This document shows positions 1 to 9,099 of a stretch of DNA of 64,000 bases, in pieces. Source of the stretch: Pseudoalteromonas luteoviolacea DSM 6061 (GTDB lineage Bacteria > Pseudomonadota > Gammaproteobacteria > Enterobacterales > Alteromonadaceae). The stretch's first letter is position 1, and every line of letters starts with the position of its first letter. Both the position numbers and the translations under genes were made by a program. Below the pieces are notes generated by a model. That model was given only the letters and a program-made list of their open reading frames with translations. It was not told the origin of the DNA and ran no database searches. The stretch is taken from the NCBI RefSeq assembly GCF_001625655.1, contig NZ_AUYB01000104.1:62001-126000 (forward strand), in the 5' to 3' direction.

Positions 1-143
1 AATAAAAATACAGGTATGGCGATGTAAAAGATAAACCTACGAAGCCCTTCTAGTTGACTGGTCGCTATAAATCCAGTTTTTCCGCAGATATAACCGGTTA
101 GTACAAGGAATATCAGTGGAAATAAAATTTCGATTGGCGTCAT
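1..143 (-). CDS. AEC-family (auxin efflux carrier-like) permease, N-terminal fragment
   Basis: The reverse strand from the ATG at 143 stays open to the left edge, giving about 47 residues. They begin MTPIEILFPLIFLVLTGYIC and form a first hydrophobic helix, a short loop with GKTGFI, then LRRFIFYIAIPVFLF, the start of a second helix. This fits the N-terminus of AEC/Mem_trans transporters, which are inner-membrane carriers of organic acids or related solutes. The gene is cut by the window edge, so length and substrate are unknown. The family call rests only on the pattern of the first two helices and is moderate. Confidence 0.6.
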   Translation of the reverse strand, partial: MTPIEILFPLIFLVLTGYICGKTGFIATSQLEGLRRFIFYIAIPVFL

Positions 144-286
144 GGAGTTACTTTTTAGTGAGTTGAACGTGCATTATACGAATTGGAGAAATATTTGCAT
201 TGTTGGTTGCTTTTGAGATTGACGGTGCACTTTAAAACAGGGTTTGAGGTATACTTTACAATTGTCTTTAATTATTTGTCAGTTGT

Positions 287-667
287 ATGGAATATCAGTT
301 TATTAAAGACCCAATCGCGGGTTTTAAGGTGCGTATGTCTCAAGAGCATGCATTGGTCGGGCGTTGGCTCAATGAAGAGTTGCCTTTAACAGAGGTCGCG
401 AGTTTTCTTGAACAGTTACAGGGTGTTAAACACAGTACCGAAGAACTGAAATTAGAAGGTAAAGAGGTGAGGTTAACTTTATCGAAAGATGAAGCATTAT
501 TTGAAGCACATTCTCTTTTTCAAAATGATGTTGATTTATCACGCTATGAAGATGATTTTCTTGAGCTTGATGAAGATGGCTTGAGCGCTGGGTGCGGTTT
601 CGAAGACTTTGAGGCTCTGATGCAAGACTGGTATGGATTTATTCAGAGCCGAAAGTTACGACGATAG
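287..667 (+). CDS. yacL: YacL family protein (UPF0231)
   Basis: A 126-residue acidic cytoplasmic protein. Its opening (MEYQFIKDP, then KVRMSQEHALVGRWLNEEL) matches the E. coli YacL/UPF0231 family in order and spacing, and the C-terminus has the family-like CGFEDFEALMQDW segment. No enzymatic motif is visible and the function of the family is not established. The gene stops 1 nt before the end of the convergent oxygenase gene, so the two transcripts must overlap or end inside each other. No clear ribosome binding site precedes the ATG. Confidence 0.8.
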   Translation: MEYQFIKDPIAGFKVRMSQEHALVGRWLNEELPLTEVASFLEQLQGVKHSTEELKLEGKEVRLTLSKDEALFEAHSLFQNDVDLSRYEDDFLELDEDGLSAGCGFEDFEALMQDWYGFIQSRKLRR

Positions 668-668
668 T

Positions 669-1385
669 TTATGCTGTTGCATGTTGAGGCGGTGCGCCAT
701 ATAACTGCTCAGCCCTTTGAAACAATACCCAAGAAGTTAAGATATATTTATCGTTAGACAGCGGCATGTTACCTCTGTGTGTGTGCGTGAAATAACTAGG
801 CGCAATAACCATGCTGCCTTTTTTGGGGGCCAGCTTTCTATTTTGATAGAAAAACTCAGTTTCTCCGCCTTCTTCAACATCATTGAGGTAAAACATAAAG
901 AGCAATACACGGTGCAATGCTTCATTGTGATGCAGCTGGGGATAAACTTCACTATGCCAATAAGGATATCCGCCTTTGTTTACTGGGTACTTTTGAGCTT
1001 GAATGGGCCCTAATCTAAATAGCTGCTGAGTGAGCACTGGTAATTGAGGTTTGCCCACTTCTTCAAAGTTATCGACAGTCAAGTTAACAGGCTTACCCGT
1101 GGTTGGGTGATAGACGTTTAGGCCAAATGCTCCTAACATCATAAAAAAGTGCTCTTCAACATACTGAAATAAATGCTTAGAAGTCGCTTGTTCAATTTCG
1201 CGCAATTGTTGTTGATATTCAGGGTGATTGTTGAGATATAAGTCCTGACTGATTTTTTTATTTAAATCAACACCACCTGATGTTTGGCCTTGAGCTAAAT
1301 GTGGACTTTTATCAAAGGTTTGCATAAATTGGTCACAAAACTCTGCACTCAGTGCATTGTCGTATACGCGGATAAAATCAGTCAT
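669..1385 (-). CDS. 2OG-Fe(II) oxygenase, prolyl 4-hydroxylase-like
   Basis: A 238-residue protein with the C-terminal double-stranded beta-helix of 2-oxoglutarate/Fe(II) dioxygenases. Visible ligands are YPYWHSEVYPQ (His144 and Glu146), the distal histidine in SYFTHTHRGN (His201 or His203) and a 2OG-binding basic residue in DKYILTSW (Lys213). The usual HxD is HxE here, an unusual but known variant. The longest frame starts at a TTG at 1397, but GAGGAA lies just upstream of the ATG at 1385, so I chose that start. Divergent from the thioesterase gene at 1415, so both promoters must share a very short region. The substrate (a protein prolyl residue or a small molecule) cannot be read from the sequence. 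Confidence 0.8.
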   Translation of the reverse strand: MTDFIRVYDNALSAEFCDQFMQTFDKSPHLAQGQTSGGVDLNKKISQDLYLNNHPEYQQQLREIEQATSKHLFQYVEEHFFMMLGAFGLNVYHPTTGKPVNLTVDNFEEVGKPQLPVLTQQLFRLGPIQAQKYPVNKGGYPYWHSEVYPQLHHNEALHRVLLFMFYLNDVEEGGETEFFYQNRKLAPKKGSMVIAPSYFTHTHRGNMPLSNDKYILTSWVLFQRAEQLYGAPPQHATA

Positions 1386-1414
1386 TTCATTCCTCAAAGG
1401 TTGTTAGAGTTATT

Positions 1415-1804
1415 ATGCTTGCAGAAAAAATCATGCCACGCTTTAGCGAAACAGATGTACTTGGCCACATAAACAATACCGTACTACCGGTATGGTTTGA
1501 AGCTGCCAGAGCACCTATTTTCAAAATTTTTACACCTGATTTAAATCCACATAACTGGAAATTGATTGTCGCGAAGGTTGAAGTTACCTTTAAAGGTGAA
1601 CTTTTTTATGGTCAGGAAGTGCAAATAAAAACGGCCATAGAAAAGATTGGAAACAGCTCCTTTGTAATTTTGCAACAAGCATGGCAACACAATGAGTGTT
1701 GCGCAGAAGGGCGTACCATCATGGTGCGATATGACTTTGAAACTAAATCATCACAAGCTCTAAGTCTGGTTGAGCGTGAAGCACTGGAAGGTCATTTACT
1801 TTAG
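1415..1804 (+). CDS. Hotdog-fold acyl-CoA thioesterase (4HBT/YbgC-like)
   Basis: A 129-residue single hotdog domain. The N-terminal segment RFSETDVLGHINNTVLPVWF has the 4HBT pattern, with the catalytic Asp at about residue 14 followed by GHINN and a long helix ending FEAAR. The family hydrolyses acyl-CoA or aroyl-CoA thioesters in the cytoplasm; chain-length preference is not predictable. It is divergent from the 2OG oxygenase, which suggests possible shared control but not a shared pathway. The gene ends before a perfect hairpin at 1813-1832. Confidence 0.8.
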   Translation: MLAEKIMPRFSETDVLGHINNTVLPVWFEAARAPIFKIFTPDLNPHNWKLIVAKVEVTFKGELFYGQEVQIKTAIEKIGNSSFVILQQAWQHNECCAEGRTIMVRYDFETKSSQALSLVEREALEGHLL

Positions 1805-1812
1805 CTTGAGGC

Positions 1813-1832
1813 GAGTACACAAGCGTGTACTC
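1813..1832. terminator. Hairpin between convergent genes
   Basis: A perfect 8-bp inverted repeat, GAGTACAC and GTGTACTC with an AAGC loop, lies between the ends of the thioesterase gene and the membrane-protein gene. There is no long T-run on either side, so it may be a weak bidirectional terminator or an RNA 3'-end stabiliser. Confidence 0.5.
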
Positions 1833-1844
1833 ATGTGAACTCTA

Positions 1845-2897
1845 TCAGTTTGCAGGTTTAAACTGATGCCCAAGGGCTGCAGAAATACAAGGAACAACTT
1901 CGTAAAGGTAACTAGATTCGCTGTTATCATCATTTAGCTTGGTGATTTGCAGTATTTCATAGTCATTCAGTTCTATAATGCGTGTCCCTTGAGCATGCTC
2001 ACACCGCGAGCGTGAGTCTGCTTCGTATTCATAAATAAAGTGCCTTAGAATGCGTTGTAGCTGTGCTTCATACTGCGCTGTGTTGTCACTGGTGACGGAG
2101 ATTTCAGCTTTGAGCTTGTTGAGTTCTTTTTCACGGTCATCGAGTGCTTGCTGTAATTCTGCTTGCTCTGCTTCTGTTAATTTCGTGCCATCGGGTTTGC
2201 TCTGTTCATTAGATAAGTATTTTTCAAAATCAGATGGACGCACGATGATCTCAAACCAACCTTTGAGAAATTGGTTCACACCGCCGGACAAACCGGTATG
2301 AGAAATAAGTGTCGCTACTTGCACTAAAATAAGCATACTAAAAACAAGACGTAAAATACCTGTCGTAACTGGGTATTTGTAGTCGGTGGGTTGCCACATG
2401 CGGTGCAGACCAAATGGACGAAGTAGTACCAATACCAATAAGTAAAGTGGCTGGGCGAGCTGTAGCAAAACTAATAAAACGATGGTGGTAATGAAAAACC
2501 AAGTGGGTAGAGAAAGTAATACACTAAGGTTGTGACTATAAGGTAATGGGTCGGAGCTCACGCCGGTTATATCATTGATCATCCCCGCTGCTTGGACCAA
2601 TGCATAGTTTGCAATAAAGGCATAAAAAAGCAAGATCACCGCTTTTCCTGGTAAGCTTTCCCAAAACACTAAAAACTTTGGCCAAAACTCTAATAACATG
2701 GCAACAAGTGCAAGTACTGCGACCAAATGAAACCATGAATGATTATCGTCATTAGTAAAGAGAATAACTGCAATACTGATGAACAATGCAGAGAAGTAGA
2801 GTCTTTGAGGAGTATTAAGGCTATGCCAAAAACGTTCAAAAGGGGCGCTTAGTTTATTTGTCGTGTCTTTAAACGTGACCAAGGCGGCTTGAATCAT
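1845..2897 (-). CDS. Unrecognised multi-pass membrane protein with C-terminal coiled coil
   Basis: A 350-residue protein that I do not recognise. The first about 210 residues hold five or six hydrophobic segments (LYFSALFISIAVILF, FHLVAVLALVAMLLEF, GKAVILLFYAFIANYALV, WFFITTIVLLVLLQL with LYLLVLVLLRPF, and LRLVFSMLILVQVATLI). An acidic, Lys/Glu-rich stretch at about 225-275 (TEAEQAELQQALDDREKELNKL at its core) looks like a coiled coil. The C-terminal about 75 residues are soluble, with EYEADSRSRCEHAQGTRIIEL. No signalling or catalytic motif is evident. It lies downstream of uvrA on the same strand, separated by a hairpin, so it is probably its own unit. Confidence 0.7.
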   Translation of the reverse strand: MIQAALVTFKDTTNKLSAPFERFWHSLNTPQRLYFSALFISIAVILFTNDDNHSWFHLVAVLALVAMLLEFWPKFLVFWESLPGKAVILLFYAFIANYALVQAAGMINDITGVSSDPLPYSHNLSVLLSLPTWFFITTIVLLVLLQLAQPLYLLVLVLLRPFGLHRMWQPTDYKYPVTTGILRLVFSMLILVQVATLISHTGLSGGVNQFLKGWFEIIVRPSDFEKYLSNEQSKPDGTKLTEAEQAELQQALDDREKELNKLKAEISVTSDNTAQYEAQLQRILRHFIYEYEADSRSRCEHAQGTRIIELNDYEILQITKLNDDNSESSYLYEVVPCISAALGHQFKPAN

Positions 2898-2930
2898 TGT
2901 TGTTTTAGTCCCTGATGTTTAAGTAGTGCT

Positions 2931-2957
2931 TGGCAGTAAACGTATCGCTTACTGCCA
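2931..2957. terminator. Hairpin downstream of uvrA
   Basis: A perfect 9-bp inverted repeat (TGGCAGTAA and TTACTGCCA, 9-nt loop) sits 12 nt past the uvrA stop codon. It lacks a T-run on the minus strand. The position argues for uvrA 3'-end formation; factor-independent termination is not certain. Confidence 0.5.
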
Positions 2958-2968
2958 TAGCTTACTAG

Positions 2969-5788
2969 TTATAACATAGGCTTAAGGTATCGACCAGTAT
3001 GAGACTGAGTGTGTTCAGCGACTTCTTCAGGTGTACCTGAGACTAATATTTGCCCTCCTCCTGAGCCTCCTTCAGGTCCCAGATCTACAATCCAGTCTGC
3101 CGTTTTAATCACATCCAAATTATGTTCGATAACCACTACGGTATTGCCGTGATCGCGTAAACGGTGAAGTACAACTAAAAGCTGTTGAATATCATGGAAG
3201 TGCAAACCAGTGGTGGGTTCGTCTAGGATATAAAGTGTTTTGCCAGTATCTCGTTTGGATAACTCTCTGGCTAGTTTCACTCGTTGTGCTTCACCGCCAG
3301 ATAACGTTGTCGCTGCTTGCCCTAAACGAATGTATGACAAACCAACGTCCATGAGGGTTTGTAGCTTGCGCTTGATAGCTGGGATTTTATCAAAGAACTC
3401 TCTGGCATCTTCGACAGTCATCTCTAACACTTCATGAATATTCTTACCTTTGTAAAGCACCTCTAAAGTCTCGCGATTGTAGCGTTTACCATGACAAACA
3501 TCACAAGGTACGTATACATCTGGTAAAAAGTGCATCTCCACTTTCAATACGCCATCACCCTGACACGCCTCACAACGACCGCCTTTTACGTTAAAGCTAA
3601 ATCGACCGACTTTGTAACCCCTTGAACGGGCTTCTTGTGTCCCTGCAAATAATTCTCGAATTGCAGTAAAAATGCCGGTGTAGGTTGCGGGGTTAGATCG
3701 AGGCGTTCTACCGATTGGGCTTTGATCTATATCGATAACTTTATCAAAATGTTCTAAACCTTGAATGTCTTTGTGTGGCGCAGGCTCTGACACCGTCGCA
3801 CCGTTTAGAGCACGGTGTGCTAGCTTATATAAAGTATCGTTGATAAGCGTTGATTTTCCAGAACCCGATACTCCAGTAACACAGGTCATCAAGCCAAATG
3901 GGATCTTTAAGTCAACATTTTTGAGGTTGTTACCTGTAGCCCCAAATAGCTCTAGCCATTTGTCAGATGGTTGATGGCGCTCTGGTGGCACTACAATTTC
4001 TTTGGTGCCACACAAATATTGTCCAGTTAATGAATCAGGATTTGCGACAATGTCTTCTCTGGTTCCTTCAGCAACAACACTGCCGCCGTGAACGCCTGCC
4101 CCTGGACCGATGTCGATGATATGGTCAGCTGCGCGGATTGCATCTTCATCGTGCTCTACCACAATTACGGTATTACCCAAATCTCTAAGATGAGTTAATG
4201 TACTCAGCAATCTATCGTTATCTCTTTGATGTAACCCGATTGAAGGTTCATCCAGGACGTACATAACGCCTACTAGGCCGGCCCCAATTTGACTTGCAAG
4301 TCTTATCCGTTGAGCTTCACCCCCTGATAGCGTATCTGCACTGCGCTCCAGTGAGAGGTAATTGAGCCCTACGTTAATTAAAAAAGATAAGCGATCTCTG
4401 ATCTCTTTGAGGATTTTTTCAGCGATTTGTGCTTTTTGTCCTGTCAAAGTTAAATCATGGAAAAACTGGCTGGCTTCACCAATGCTCATAGTGGTAACGG
4501 CTGGCAAGTTGGTTGAGCCAATAAAAACGTGCCTAGCTTCTTCTCGTAATCTTGAACCATGACAGCTAGGGCAAGCTTGACTGGTCTGGTATTTAGCTAG
4601 CTCTTCACGTACAGAGGTTGATTCTGTCTCGTGGTAGCGGCGGTTCATGTTGTTTAACACGCCCTCAAACTCATGATTACGAGTGATTAAGTCACCGCGA
4701 TCATTGCGGTAATTAAATGCAATTTTAGTTTTACCAGAGCCTTCTAATACCACTTTTTGTGCAGACTTCGGCAGATCAGCAAATGGGATTTCTAGGTCAA
4801 AGCCATAGTGCTCTGCTACGGAGCTAAGCATCTGAAAATAATAAAAACTGCGTTTATCCCACCCTTTGATAGCGCCGCCAGCTAGACTGAGCTCAGGGTT
4901 TTGTACCACGCGATTAGGATCGAAATACTGACGTACTCCCAGACCATCACAGCTTTGACAAGCACCTGCGGGGTTGTTGAATGAAAACATTCGGGGTTCG
5001 AGTTCAGTCATTGCATAGCCACATGTTGGGCAGGCAAAGTTGGCAGAAAAAATGAGCTCTTCAGCATCTGGGTCATCCATACTGGCGATTTGTGCAATGC
5101 CATCAGCAAGTTCCAGTGCTGTTTCAAATGATTCGGCTAATCGTTGTTGTAGCCCTTCTTTGACTTTGAAACGATCTACAACTACCTCAATGGTATGTTT
5201 CTTGTGTAACTCTAGGGCTGGCGGATCTGATAAATCACAAACTTCACCATCGATGCGAGCTCGGATAAAGCCCTGACTAGCCAATTGCTCAAGCAGTTTT
5301 ACATGTTCACCCTTGCGGTTTTTTACCACCGGGGCAAGCAGCATAAGCTTGCTACCTTCAGGTTGCGCTAACGCTGTATCTACCATTTGGCTGATAGTTT
5401 GTGCCTTTAACGGTAAGTCATGAGTAGGGCAACGAGGCTCGCCTACCCGCGCAAATAGGAGTCGTAAGTAATCGTATATTTCGGTGATGGTGCCCACTGT
5501 CGAGCGTGGGTTATGCGATGTCGATTTTTGCTCTATAGATATTGCAGGTGAAAGCCCTTCGATGTGATCAACATCCGGCTTTTCCATCAAAGATAAAAAT
5601 TGTCTGGCATAAGCAGACAATGACTCGACATAACGTCTCTGACCTTCAGCGTACAATGTATCGAATGCTAACGACGATTTACCCGAGCCAGAGAGTCCGG
5701 TGATCACAATCAGCTTGTCTCTTGGAATTGTCAAAGAGATGTCTTTGAGGTTGTGCGTGCGCGCGCCTCTTACTTCTATTTTATCCAT
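2969..5788 (-). CDS. uvrA: Excinuclease ABC subunit A
   Basis: The damage-recognition ATPase of nucleotide excision repair; it loads UvrB on lesions. The 939 residues (E. coli has 940) show two ABC modules: Walker [10 protein letters not shown] near the N-terminus and GVSGSGKST near residue 640, two LSGGEAQR signatures, and two zinc modules (CPTCGY...CQSCDGLG and CEACQGDG...CDVCHGKR). The longest frame starts at a TTG at 5824. I chose the ATG at 5788 because it gives the family N-terminus [16 protein letters not shown] canonical LexA box about 155 bp upstream (5942-5957) indicates SOS induction. Confidence 0.97.
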   Translation of the reverse strand: MDKIEVRGARTHNLKDISLTIPRDKLIVITGLSGSGKSSLAFDTLYAEGQRRYVESLSAYARQFLSLMEKPDVDHIEGLSPAISIEQKSTSHNPRSTVGTITEIYDYLRLLFARVGEPRCPTHDLPLKAQTISQMVDTALAQPEGSKLMLLAPVVKNRKGEHVKLLEQLASQGFIRARIDGEVCDLSDPPALELHKKHTIEVVVDRFKVKEGLQQRLAESFETALELADGIAQIASMDDPDAEELIFSANFACPTCGYAMTELEPRMFSFNNPAGACQSCDGLGVRQYFDPNRVVQNPELSLAGGAIKGWDKRSFYYFQMLSSVAEHYGFDLEIPFADLPKSAQKVVLEGSGKTKIAFNYRNDRGDLITRNHEFEGVLNNMNRRYHETESTSVREELAKYQTSQACPSCHGSRLREEARHVFIGSTNLPAVTTMSIGEASQFFHDLTLTGQKAQIAEKILKEIRDRLSFLINVGLNYLSLERSADTLSGGEAQRIRLASQIGAGLVGVMYVLDEPSIGLHQRDNDRLLSTLTHLRDLGNTVIVVEHDEDAIRAADHIIDIGPGAGVHGGSVVAEGTREDIVANPDSLTGQYLCGTKEIVVPPERHQPSDKWLELFGATGNNLKNVDLKIPFGLMTCVTGVSGSGKSTLINDTLYKLAHRALNGATVSEPAPHKDIQGLEHFDKVIDIDQSPIGRTPRSNPATYTGIFTAIRELFAGTQEARSRGYKVGRFSFNVKGGRCEACQGDGVLKVEMHFLPDVYVPCDVCHGKRYNRETLEVLYKGKNIHEVLEMTVEDAREFFDKIPAIKRKLQTLMDVGLSYIRLGQAATTLSGGEAQRVKLARELSKRDTGKTLYILDEPTTGLHFHDIQQLLVVLHRLRDHGNTVVVIEHNLDVIKTADWIVDLGPEGGSGGGQILVSGTPEEVAEHTQSHTGRYLKPML

Positions 5789-5941
5789 AGTGGCCTTTTT
5801 ATGAATCTTGTGTGCTTGTAACAATTGCTCGGGTATCTTTGCATCGGCTTGCGATTATGTCTTGCCGATACAGCCCTGATTAAAAGTCTGAATGATACAT
5901 TTTTTATATAATAATTGATGTACAAACTAAGCTATGGGTAG

Positions 5942-5957
5942 CTGTATACTCATACAG
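5942..5957. promoter_or_regulatory. LexA (SOS) box
   Basis: The sequence CTGTATACTCATACAG fits the gammaproteobacterial LexA consensus CTGT-N8-ACAG exactly and is mostly A/T in the centre. It lies in the 303-bp divergent region between uvrA (start 5788) and the solute-binding-like gene (start 6092). uvrA is an SOS gene in E. coli, with its box in the same relative place. TATACT, a -10-like hexamer, occurs on both strands at this site, so LexA could occlude promoters in either direction. The rest of the region (5789-5941 and 5958-6091) shows no other clear signal. Confidence 0.8.
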
Positions 5958-6091
5958 TATACATCAAAGTTGCTGTTATTCTACCCTTGTTACGAGTCAT
6001 ATTACGAACTAGCTCACTTTTGGTTGAACAGGATGGACTGGTTTAGGGGGCACAAGTGAAAAAAGCAATGTGACCAACTAGACTTACCTTA

Positions 6092-6859
6092 ATGATGGGT
6101 TGTAGAGCTGTTTATGTGCGCTTTTTGCTGTTAGGTATTTTATTTCTCTCCCCCGCTTGGGGCTGTGAGATGGTCGTGCGATTTGAGAATTATGCAGCAC
6201 AATCTAGGCTAGATGAAGAAAAAGGCTGGCATGGTATGGATGTGGACTTTGCCAAAGCGTTACTTGACGAAGCCGGCTGTGAGTATAAGTTTGTGAGTAT
6301 ACCTTGGGGGCGCTCCCTTAAAATGCTTGAGACTGGGGATATCGATCTGGTTTTAAGCGTGACAAAAACGCTAGAAAGGCAAGACTACGCTTACTTCATT
6401 GGTCCACAACGTATGGAAACGATTGTTTTTGCAATGAACGCCCAGCGGCGATATGAGGTTGAGACAATGGAAGATCTTTTCTCACTTCCTGTTCCTGTTG
6501 CAATTCAGCAAGGAGCGTTTTATGGAACGCAATTTACTGATCGCTATAAACAGCTGAAAAAAAACGAGACCCAGTTTATCTTTGTACCTGATAACCAAAC
6601 TAAATTGAGCTTGCTCAAACATGGTCGCATTGCTGGCTTTTTAGAAGAAAAGTTTAATATCGTATTTCAGTCCGACAATCACCCCGACTTTATGACTATC
6701 GAAGTCGCACCACTTGTCATCAATGAATCGCCAGTCTATTTTGCATTTAGCAAGAGACGTACCTCAACAGAGCGACTTGAACGATTGAATCAAGCTTATC
6801 AAAATCTGCAAAAAACAGGTCGGTTCAAAGGAATATTAAAAAAATATCAGTTGCAGTGA
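6092..6859 (+). CDS. Periplasmic solute-binding-like protein (SBP_bac_3 family)
   Basis: A 255-residue exported protein. A hydrophobic signal peptide (FLLLGILFLSPAWG) ends at about residue 24. The mature part follows the family-3 binding-protein pattern: GWHGMDVDFAKALLDEAG, then WGRSLKMLETGDIDLVLSVTKT, and a C-terminal LNQAYQNLQKTGRFKGILKKY. These proteins bind amino acids or similar solutes in the periplasm; Alteromonadales carry many orphan copies with no ABC permease beside them, as here. Only 49 nt separate it from the yajR-like gene, so the two may be co-transcribed. The start has no good ribosome binding site; a GTG at about codon 9 is an alternative. Confidence 0.75.
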   Translation: MMGCRAVYVRFLLLGILFLSPAWGCEMVVRFENYAAQSRLDEEKGWHGMDVDFAKALLDEAGCEYKFVSIPWGRSLKMLETGDIDLVLSVTKTLERQDYAYFIGPQRMETIVFAMNAQRRYEVETMEDLFSLPVPVAIQQGAFYGTQFTDRYKQLKKNETQFIFVPDNQTKLSLLKHGRIAGFLEEKFNIVFQSDNHPDFMTIEVAPLVINESPVYFAFSKRRTSTERLERLNQAYQNLQKTGRFKGILKKYQLQ

Positions 6860-6908
6860 GTTTTTGTTAAACTAGCCGCGATTTTTTACTGTTTGACTAA
6901 CATGCTCT

Positions 6909-8273
6909 ATGTCCAATCAATCTTTGAACCAAATTGAAAAACGTGCTGCATTTTCTCTGGCCGGTGTATTTGCATTTAGAATGCTAGGCCTTTTTATGCT
7001 GATGCCAGTATTAGCGGTGTATGGTACATCATTAGAAGATGTGTCACCGCTGTGGATAGGTTTGGCTATTGGCGCATATGGTCTAACGCAAGCGTTGTTG
7101 CAGATCCCTATGGGGTGGCTATCTGATAAGTTTGGTCGAAAGCCAATTATCATTGTCGGGTTAGTCGTGTTTGCCCTTGGCTCTGTAATTGCGGCCCTAG
7201 CAGATTCGATTTATTGGGTCACGTTTGGTCGAGCCCTTCAGGGAATGGGGGCGATTGCGAGTGCATTACTTGCGCTAGCTTCCGATTTAAGTCGCGACGA
7301 GCAGCGGCCTAAAGTTATGGCTGTGATTGGTATGTGTATTGGCTTAAGTTTTGCGGTTGCCATGTTGCTAGGTCCTATGGTTGCAGCTGCATTTGGTATT
7401 TCAGGTGTATTTTGGCTGACTGCAATGCTCGCTTTACTTGGTATCGCTATTGTGTTGTTTATTGTGCCAAACGCGATCCATAAAGCGCCAAAAGGTGACA
7501 CTGTTGCGTCTATCGCGGATATTAAAAATTTAATCAAGCACCCTCAACTATTGCGGCTAGATTTAGGCGTGTTAATGTTGCATTTAACTTTGACTACGTT
7601 GTTTGTTGTGTTGCCTGCGAAGCTAATTGAAGAAGGCTTAGCAGCCCCCGATCATTGGCAGATATATATCCCTGTTTTAATACTGGCTTTTGTATTGATG
7701 GCGCCTATGATGATTGTGGCGATTAAAAAGCAAAAAGAGAAACAAGTTTTCTTGGCCGCGATTGCTGCCCTCAGTGTGAGTGCTTTGATGCTGGTTTGGC
7801 TATCAAACTCCCTGATTGGTATTGCTGCTGCTATGACGGTCTACTTCATCGCATTCAACTTCTTAGAAGCGACAATGCCAGCGCTGGTTTCTCGAATATC
7901 GCCGGCAACACAAAAAGGCTCTGCGATGGGTGTGTTTTCTTCAGGTCAGTTTTTGGGGGCGTTCTTAGGTGGGGTCTTAGGCGGCTACCTAGCGCAAAAC
8001 TACGAGGTGAATTCTGTATTTGCTGCGGCGGCAGGAATTGGGGTAATATGGCTGTTTATTGCATGGCGCATGCAAGTCCCTCCACGTAGTAAAGCACTGA
8101 GCTTTGTAACGGAACTCAATAAATCTCAGCATGCACAGGCACTTGCTGATAAACTGGTTACATTACCAGGCGTGCTAGAGGCGACTGTGGTCAGTGAAGA
8201 AAATCGCGCTTATCTAAAAGTGGATGAAAGTAAATTTGATTTAAACCAAGCGAAACAAGTTTTATCTTCTTAA
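6909..8273 (+). CDS. yajR: YajR-type MFS transporter with C-terminal YAM domain
   Basis: A 454-residue major facilitator carrier, the same length as E. coli YajR. Twelve hydrophobic segments fill the first about 390 residues, with MFS motif A GWLSDKFGRKP at 69-79. The last about 65 residues form a soluble domain (SFVTELNKSQHAQALADKL, then LPGVLEATV and AYLKVDESKFDLNQAKQVL), which matches the ferredoxin-like YAM domain that marks YajR. The family exports drugs or metabolites by proton exchange; the substrate here is unknown. It lies between the SOS gene uvrA and ssb, on the ssb strand. Confidence 0.85.
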   Translation: MSNQSLNQIEKRAAFSLAGVFAFRMLGLFMLMPVLAVYGTSLEDVSPLWIGLAIGAYGLTQALLQIPMGWLSDKFGRKPIIIVGLVVFALGSVIAALADSIYWVTFGRALQGMGAIASALLALASDLSRDEQRPKVMAVIGMCIGLSFAVAMLLGPMVAAAFGISGVFWLTAMLALLGIAIVLFIVPNAIHKAPKGDTVASIADIKNLIKHPQLLRLDLGVLMLHLTLTTLFVVLPAKLIEEGLAAPDHWQIYIPVLILAFVLMAPMMIVAIKKQKEKQVFLAAIAALSVSALMLVWLSNSLIGIAAAMTVYFIAFNFLEATMPALVSRISPATQKGSAMGVFSSGQFLGAFLGGVLGGYLAQNYEVNSVFAAAAGIGVIWLFIAWRMQVPPRSKALSFVTELNKSQHAQALADKLVTLPGVLEATVVSEENRAYLKVDESKFDLNQAKQVLSS

Positions 8274-8312
8274 AACTGTAAAAATAGTGTTTTTGTTCGT
8301 ATATGTGCGAAT

Positions 8313-8326
8313 GAAAATGCATTTTC
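8313..8326. promoter_or_regulatory. Perfect 14-bp palindrome upstream of ssb
   Basis: GAAAATGCATTTTC reads the same on both strands and lies about 52 bp before the ssb start codon in a 104-bp gap. The symmetry and A/T flanks suggest a binding site for a dimeric regulator or a small RNA hairpin. It does not match the LexA consensus. The regulator is not known to me. Confidence 0.35.
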
Positions 8327-8377
8327 GTAGATTGATGAAACTTGGAAACGTTTGTAATTGTGTGAGGAGAGGGTGCC

Positions 8378-9040
8378 ATGGCACGCGGTGTGAACAAAGT
8401 AATCTTGGTTGGTAACTTAGGCCAAGATCCAGAAGTACGTTATATGCCAAACGGAAACGGTGTGGCAAATATCAGTATCGCAACAACAGACAGTTGGAAA
8501 GATAAAAACACTGGCCAACTTCAAGAGCGTACTGAATGGCACCGAGTGGTGTTATTTGGCAAACTAGCTGAAGTTGCTGGTGAATACTTACGTAAAGGCT
8601 CTCAAGTATATATTGAAGGCCGTTTACAGACTCGCAAATGGACTGATCAAAGCGGTCAAGATAAATATACTACTGAAATTGTGGTTGATATGGGCGGTCA
8701 GATGCAGATGCTTGGCGGTCGCAATGAGCAAGGTGGTCAATACCAGTCAGGTGGCAACCAAGGCGGATACGGTCAGCAACAAGGTGGTTTTGCACCTCAG
8801 CAAAACAACCAACAGCAATATGGCCAGCCTGCAGCGCAACAGGGCGGTTTTGCTCCTCAGCAGCAAGCTCCGCAACAAAGTGCGCCACAGCAGACAAGCA
8901 ATAATTTTAGTGGTCAGGCTCAAAATGCCCAACCACAAGGTGGACAAGCACAAGGTGGTTTCGCTCCACAGCAGGGCAGTGGCAGTGCTTCAAATCCGAT
9001 GGAGCCACCAATTGACTTTGATGACGACATTCCATTCTGA
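8378..9040 (+). CDS. ssb: Single-stranded DNA-binding protein
   Basis: A 220-residue SSB (E. coli has 178). The OB fold covers about residues 1-110 ([21 protein letters not shown], then [20 protein letters not shown] and a [16 protein letters not shown] strand). A long Gln/Gly/Pro linker follows and contains GGFAPQQ three times (136-142, 156-162, 193-199). The acidic tip DFDDDIPF is the conserved protein-interaction tail that recruits RecO, PriA, ExoI and others. GAGGAGAGG precedes the ATG. The extra length is all in the linker. A strong terminator follows. Confidence 0.97.
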   Translation: MARGVNKVILVGNLGQDPEVRYMPNGNGVANISIATTDSWKDKNTGQLQERTEWHRVVLFGKLAEVAGEYLRKGSQVYIEGRLQTRKWTDQSGQDKYTTEIVVDMGGQMQMLGGRNEQGGQYQSGGNQGGYGQQQGGFAPQQNNQQQYGQPAAQQGGFAPQQQAPQQSAPQQTSNNFSGQAQNAQPQGGQAQGGFAPQQGSGSASNPMEPPIDFDDDIPF

Positions 9041-9067
9041 TTTAGTCGTCTATCATTATTGAGCTTG

Positions 9068-9096
9068 AAAAGCCTCCAGTTGTTGGGGGCTTTTTT
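9068..9096 (+). terminator. Rho-independent terminator of ssb
   Basis: A 10-bp stem (AAAAGCCTCC with GGGGGCTTTT, one G-U pair, 7-nt loop) is followed by a T-run. It begins 28 nt after the ssb stop and lies just before the end of a possible convergent small ORF. Confidence 0.9.
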
Positions 9097-9099
9097 GTT

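Noticed and set aside
183..389. 68-codon frame overlapping the start of yacL
   Set aside because: Different frame from yacL, Cys/Trp/Leu-rich, no ribosome binding site, and ends inside the real gene.
8574..9062. A 162-codon plus-strand frame inside ssb, and minus-strand frames in the same place
   Set aside because: Caused by the repetitive Gln/Gly codons of the SSB linker read in other frames; Val/Leu/Lys-biased translation with no start signal.
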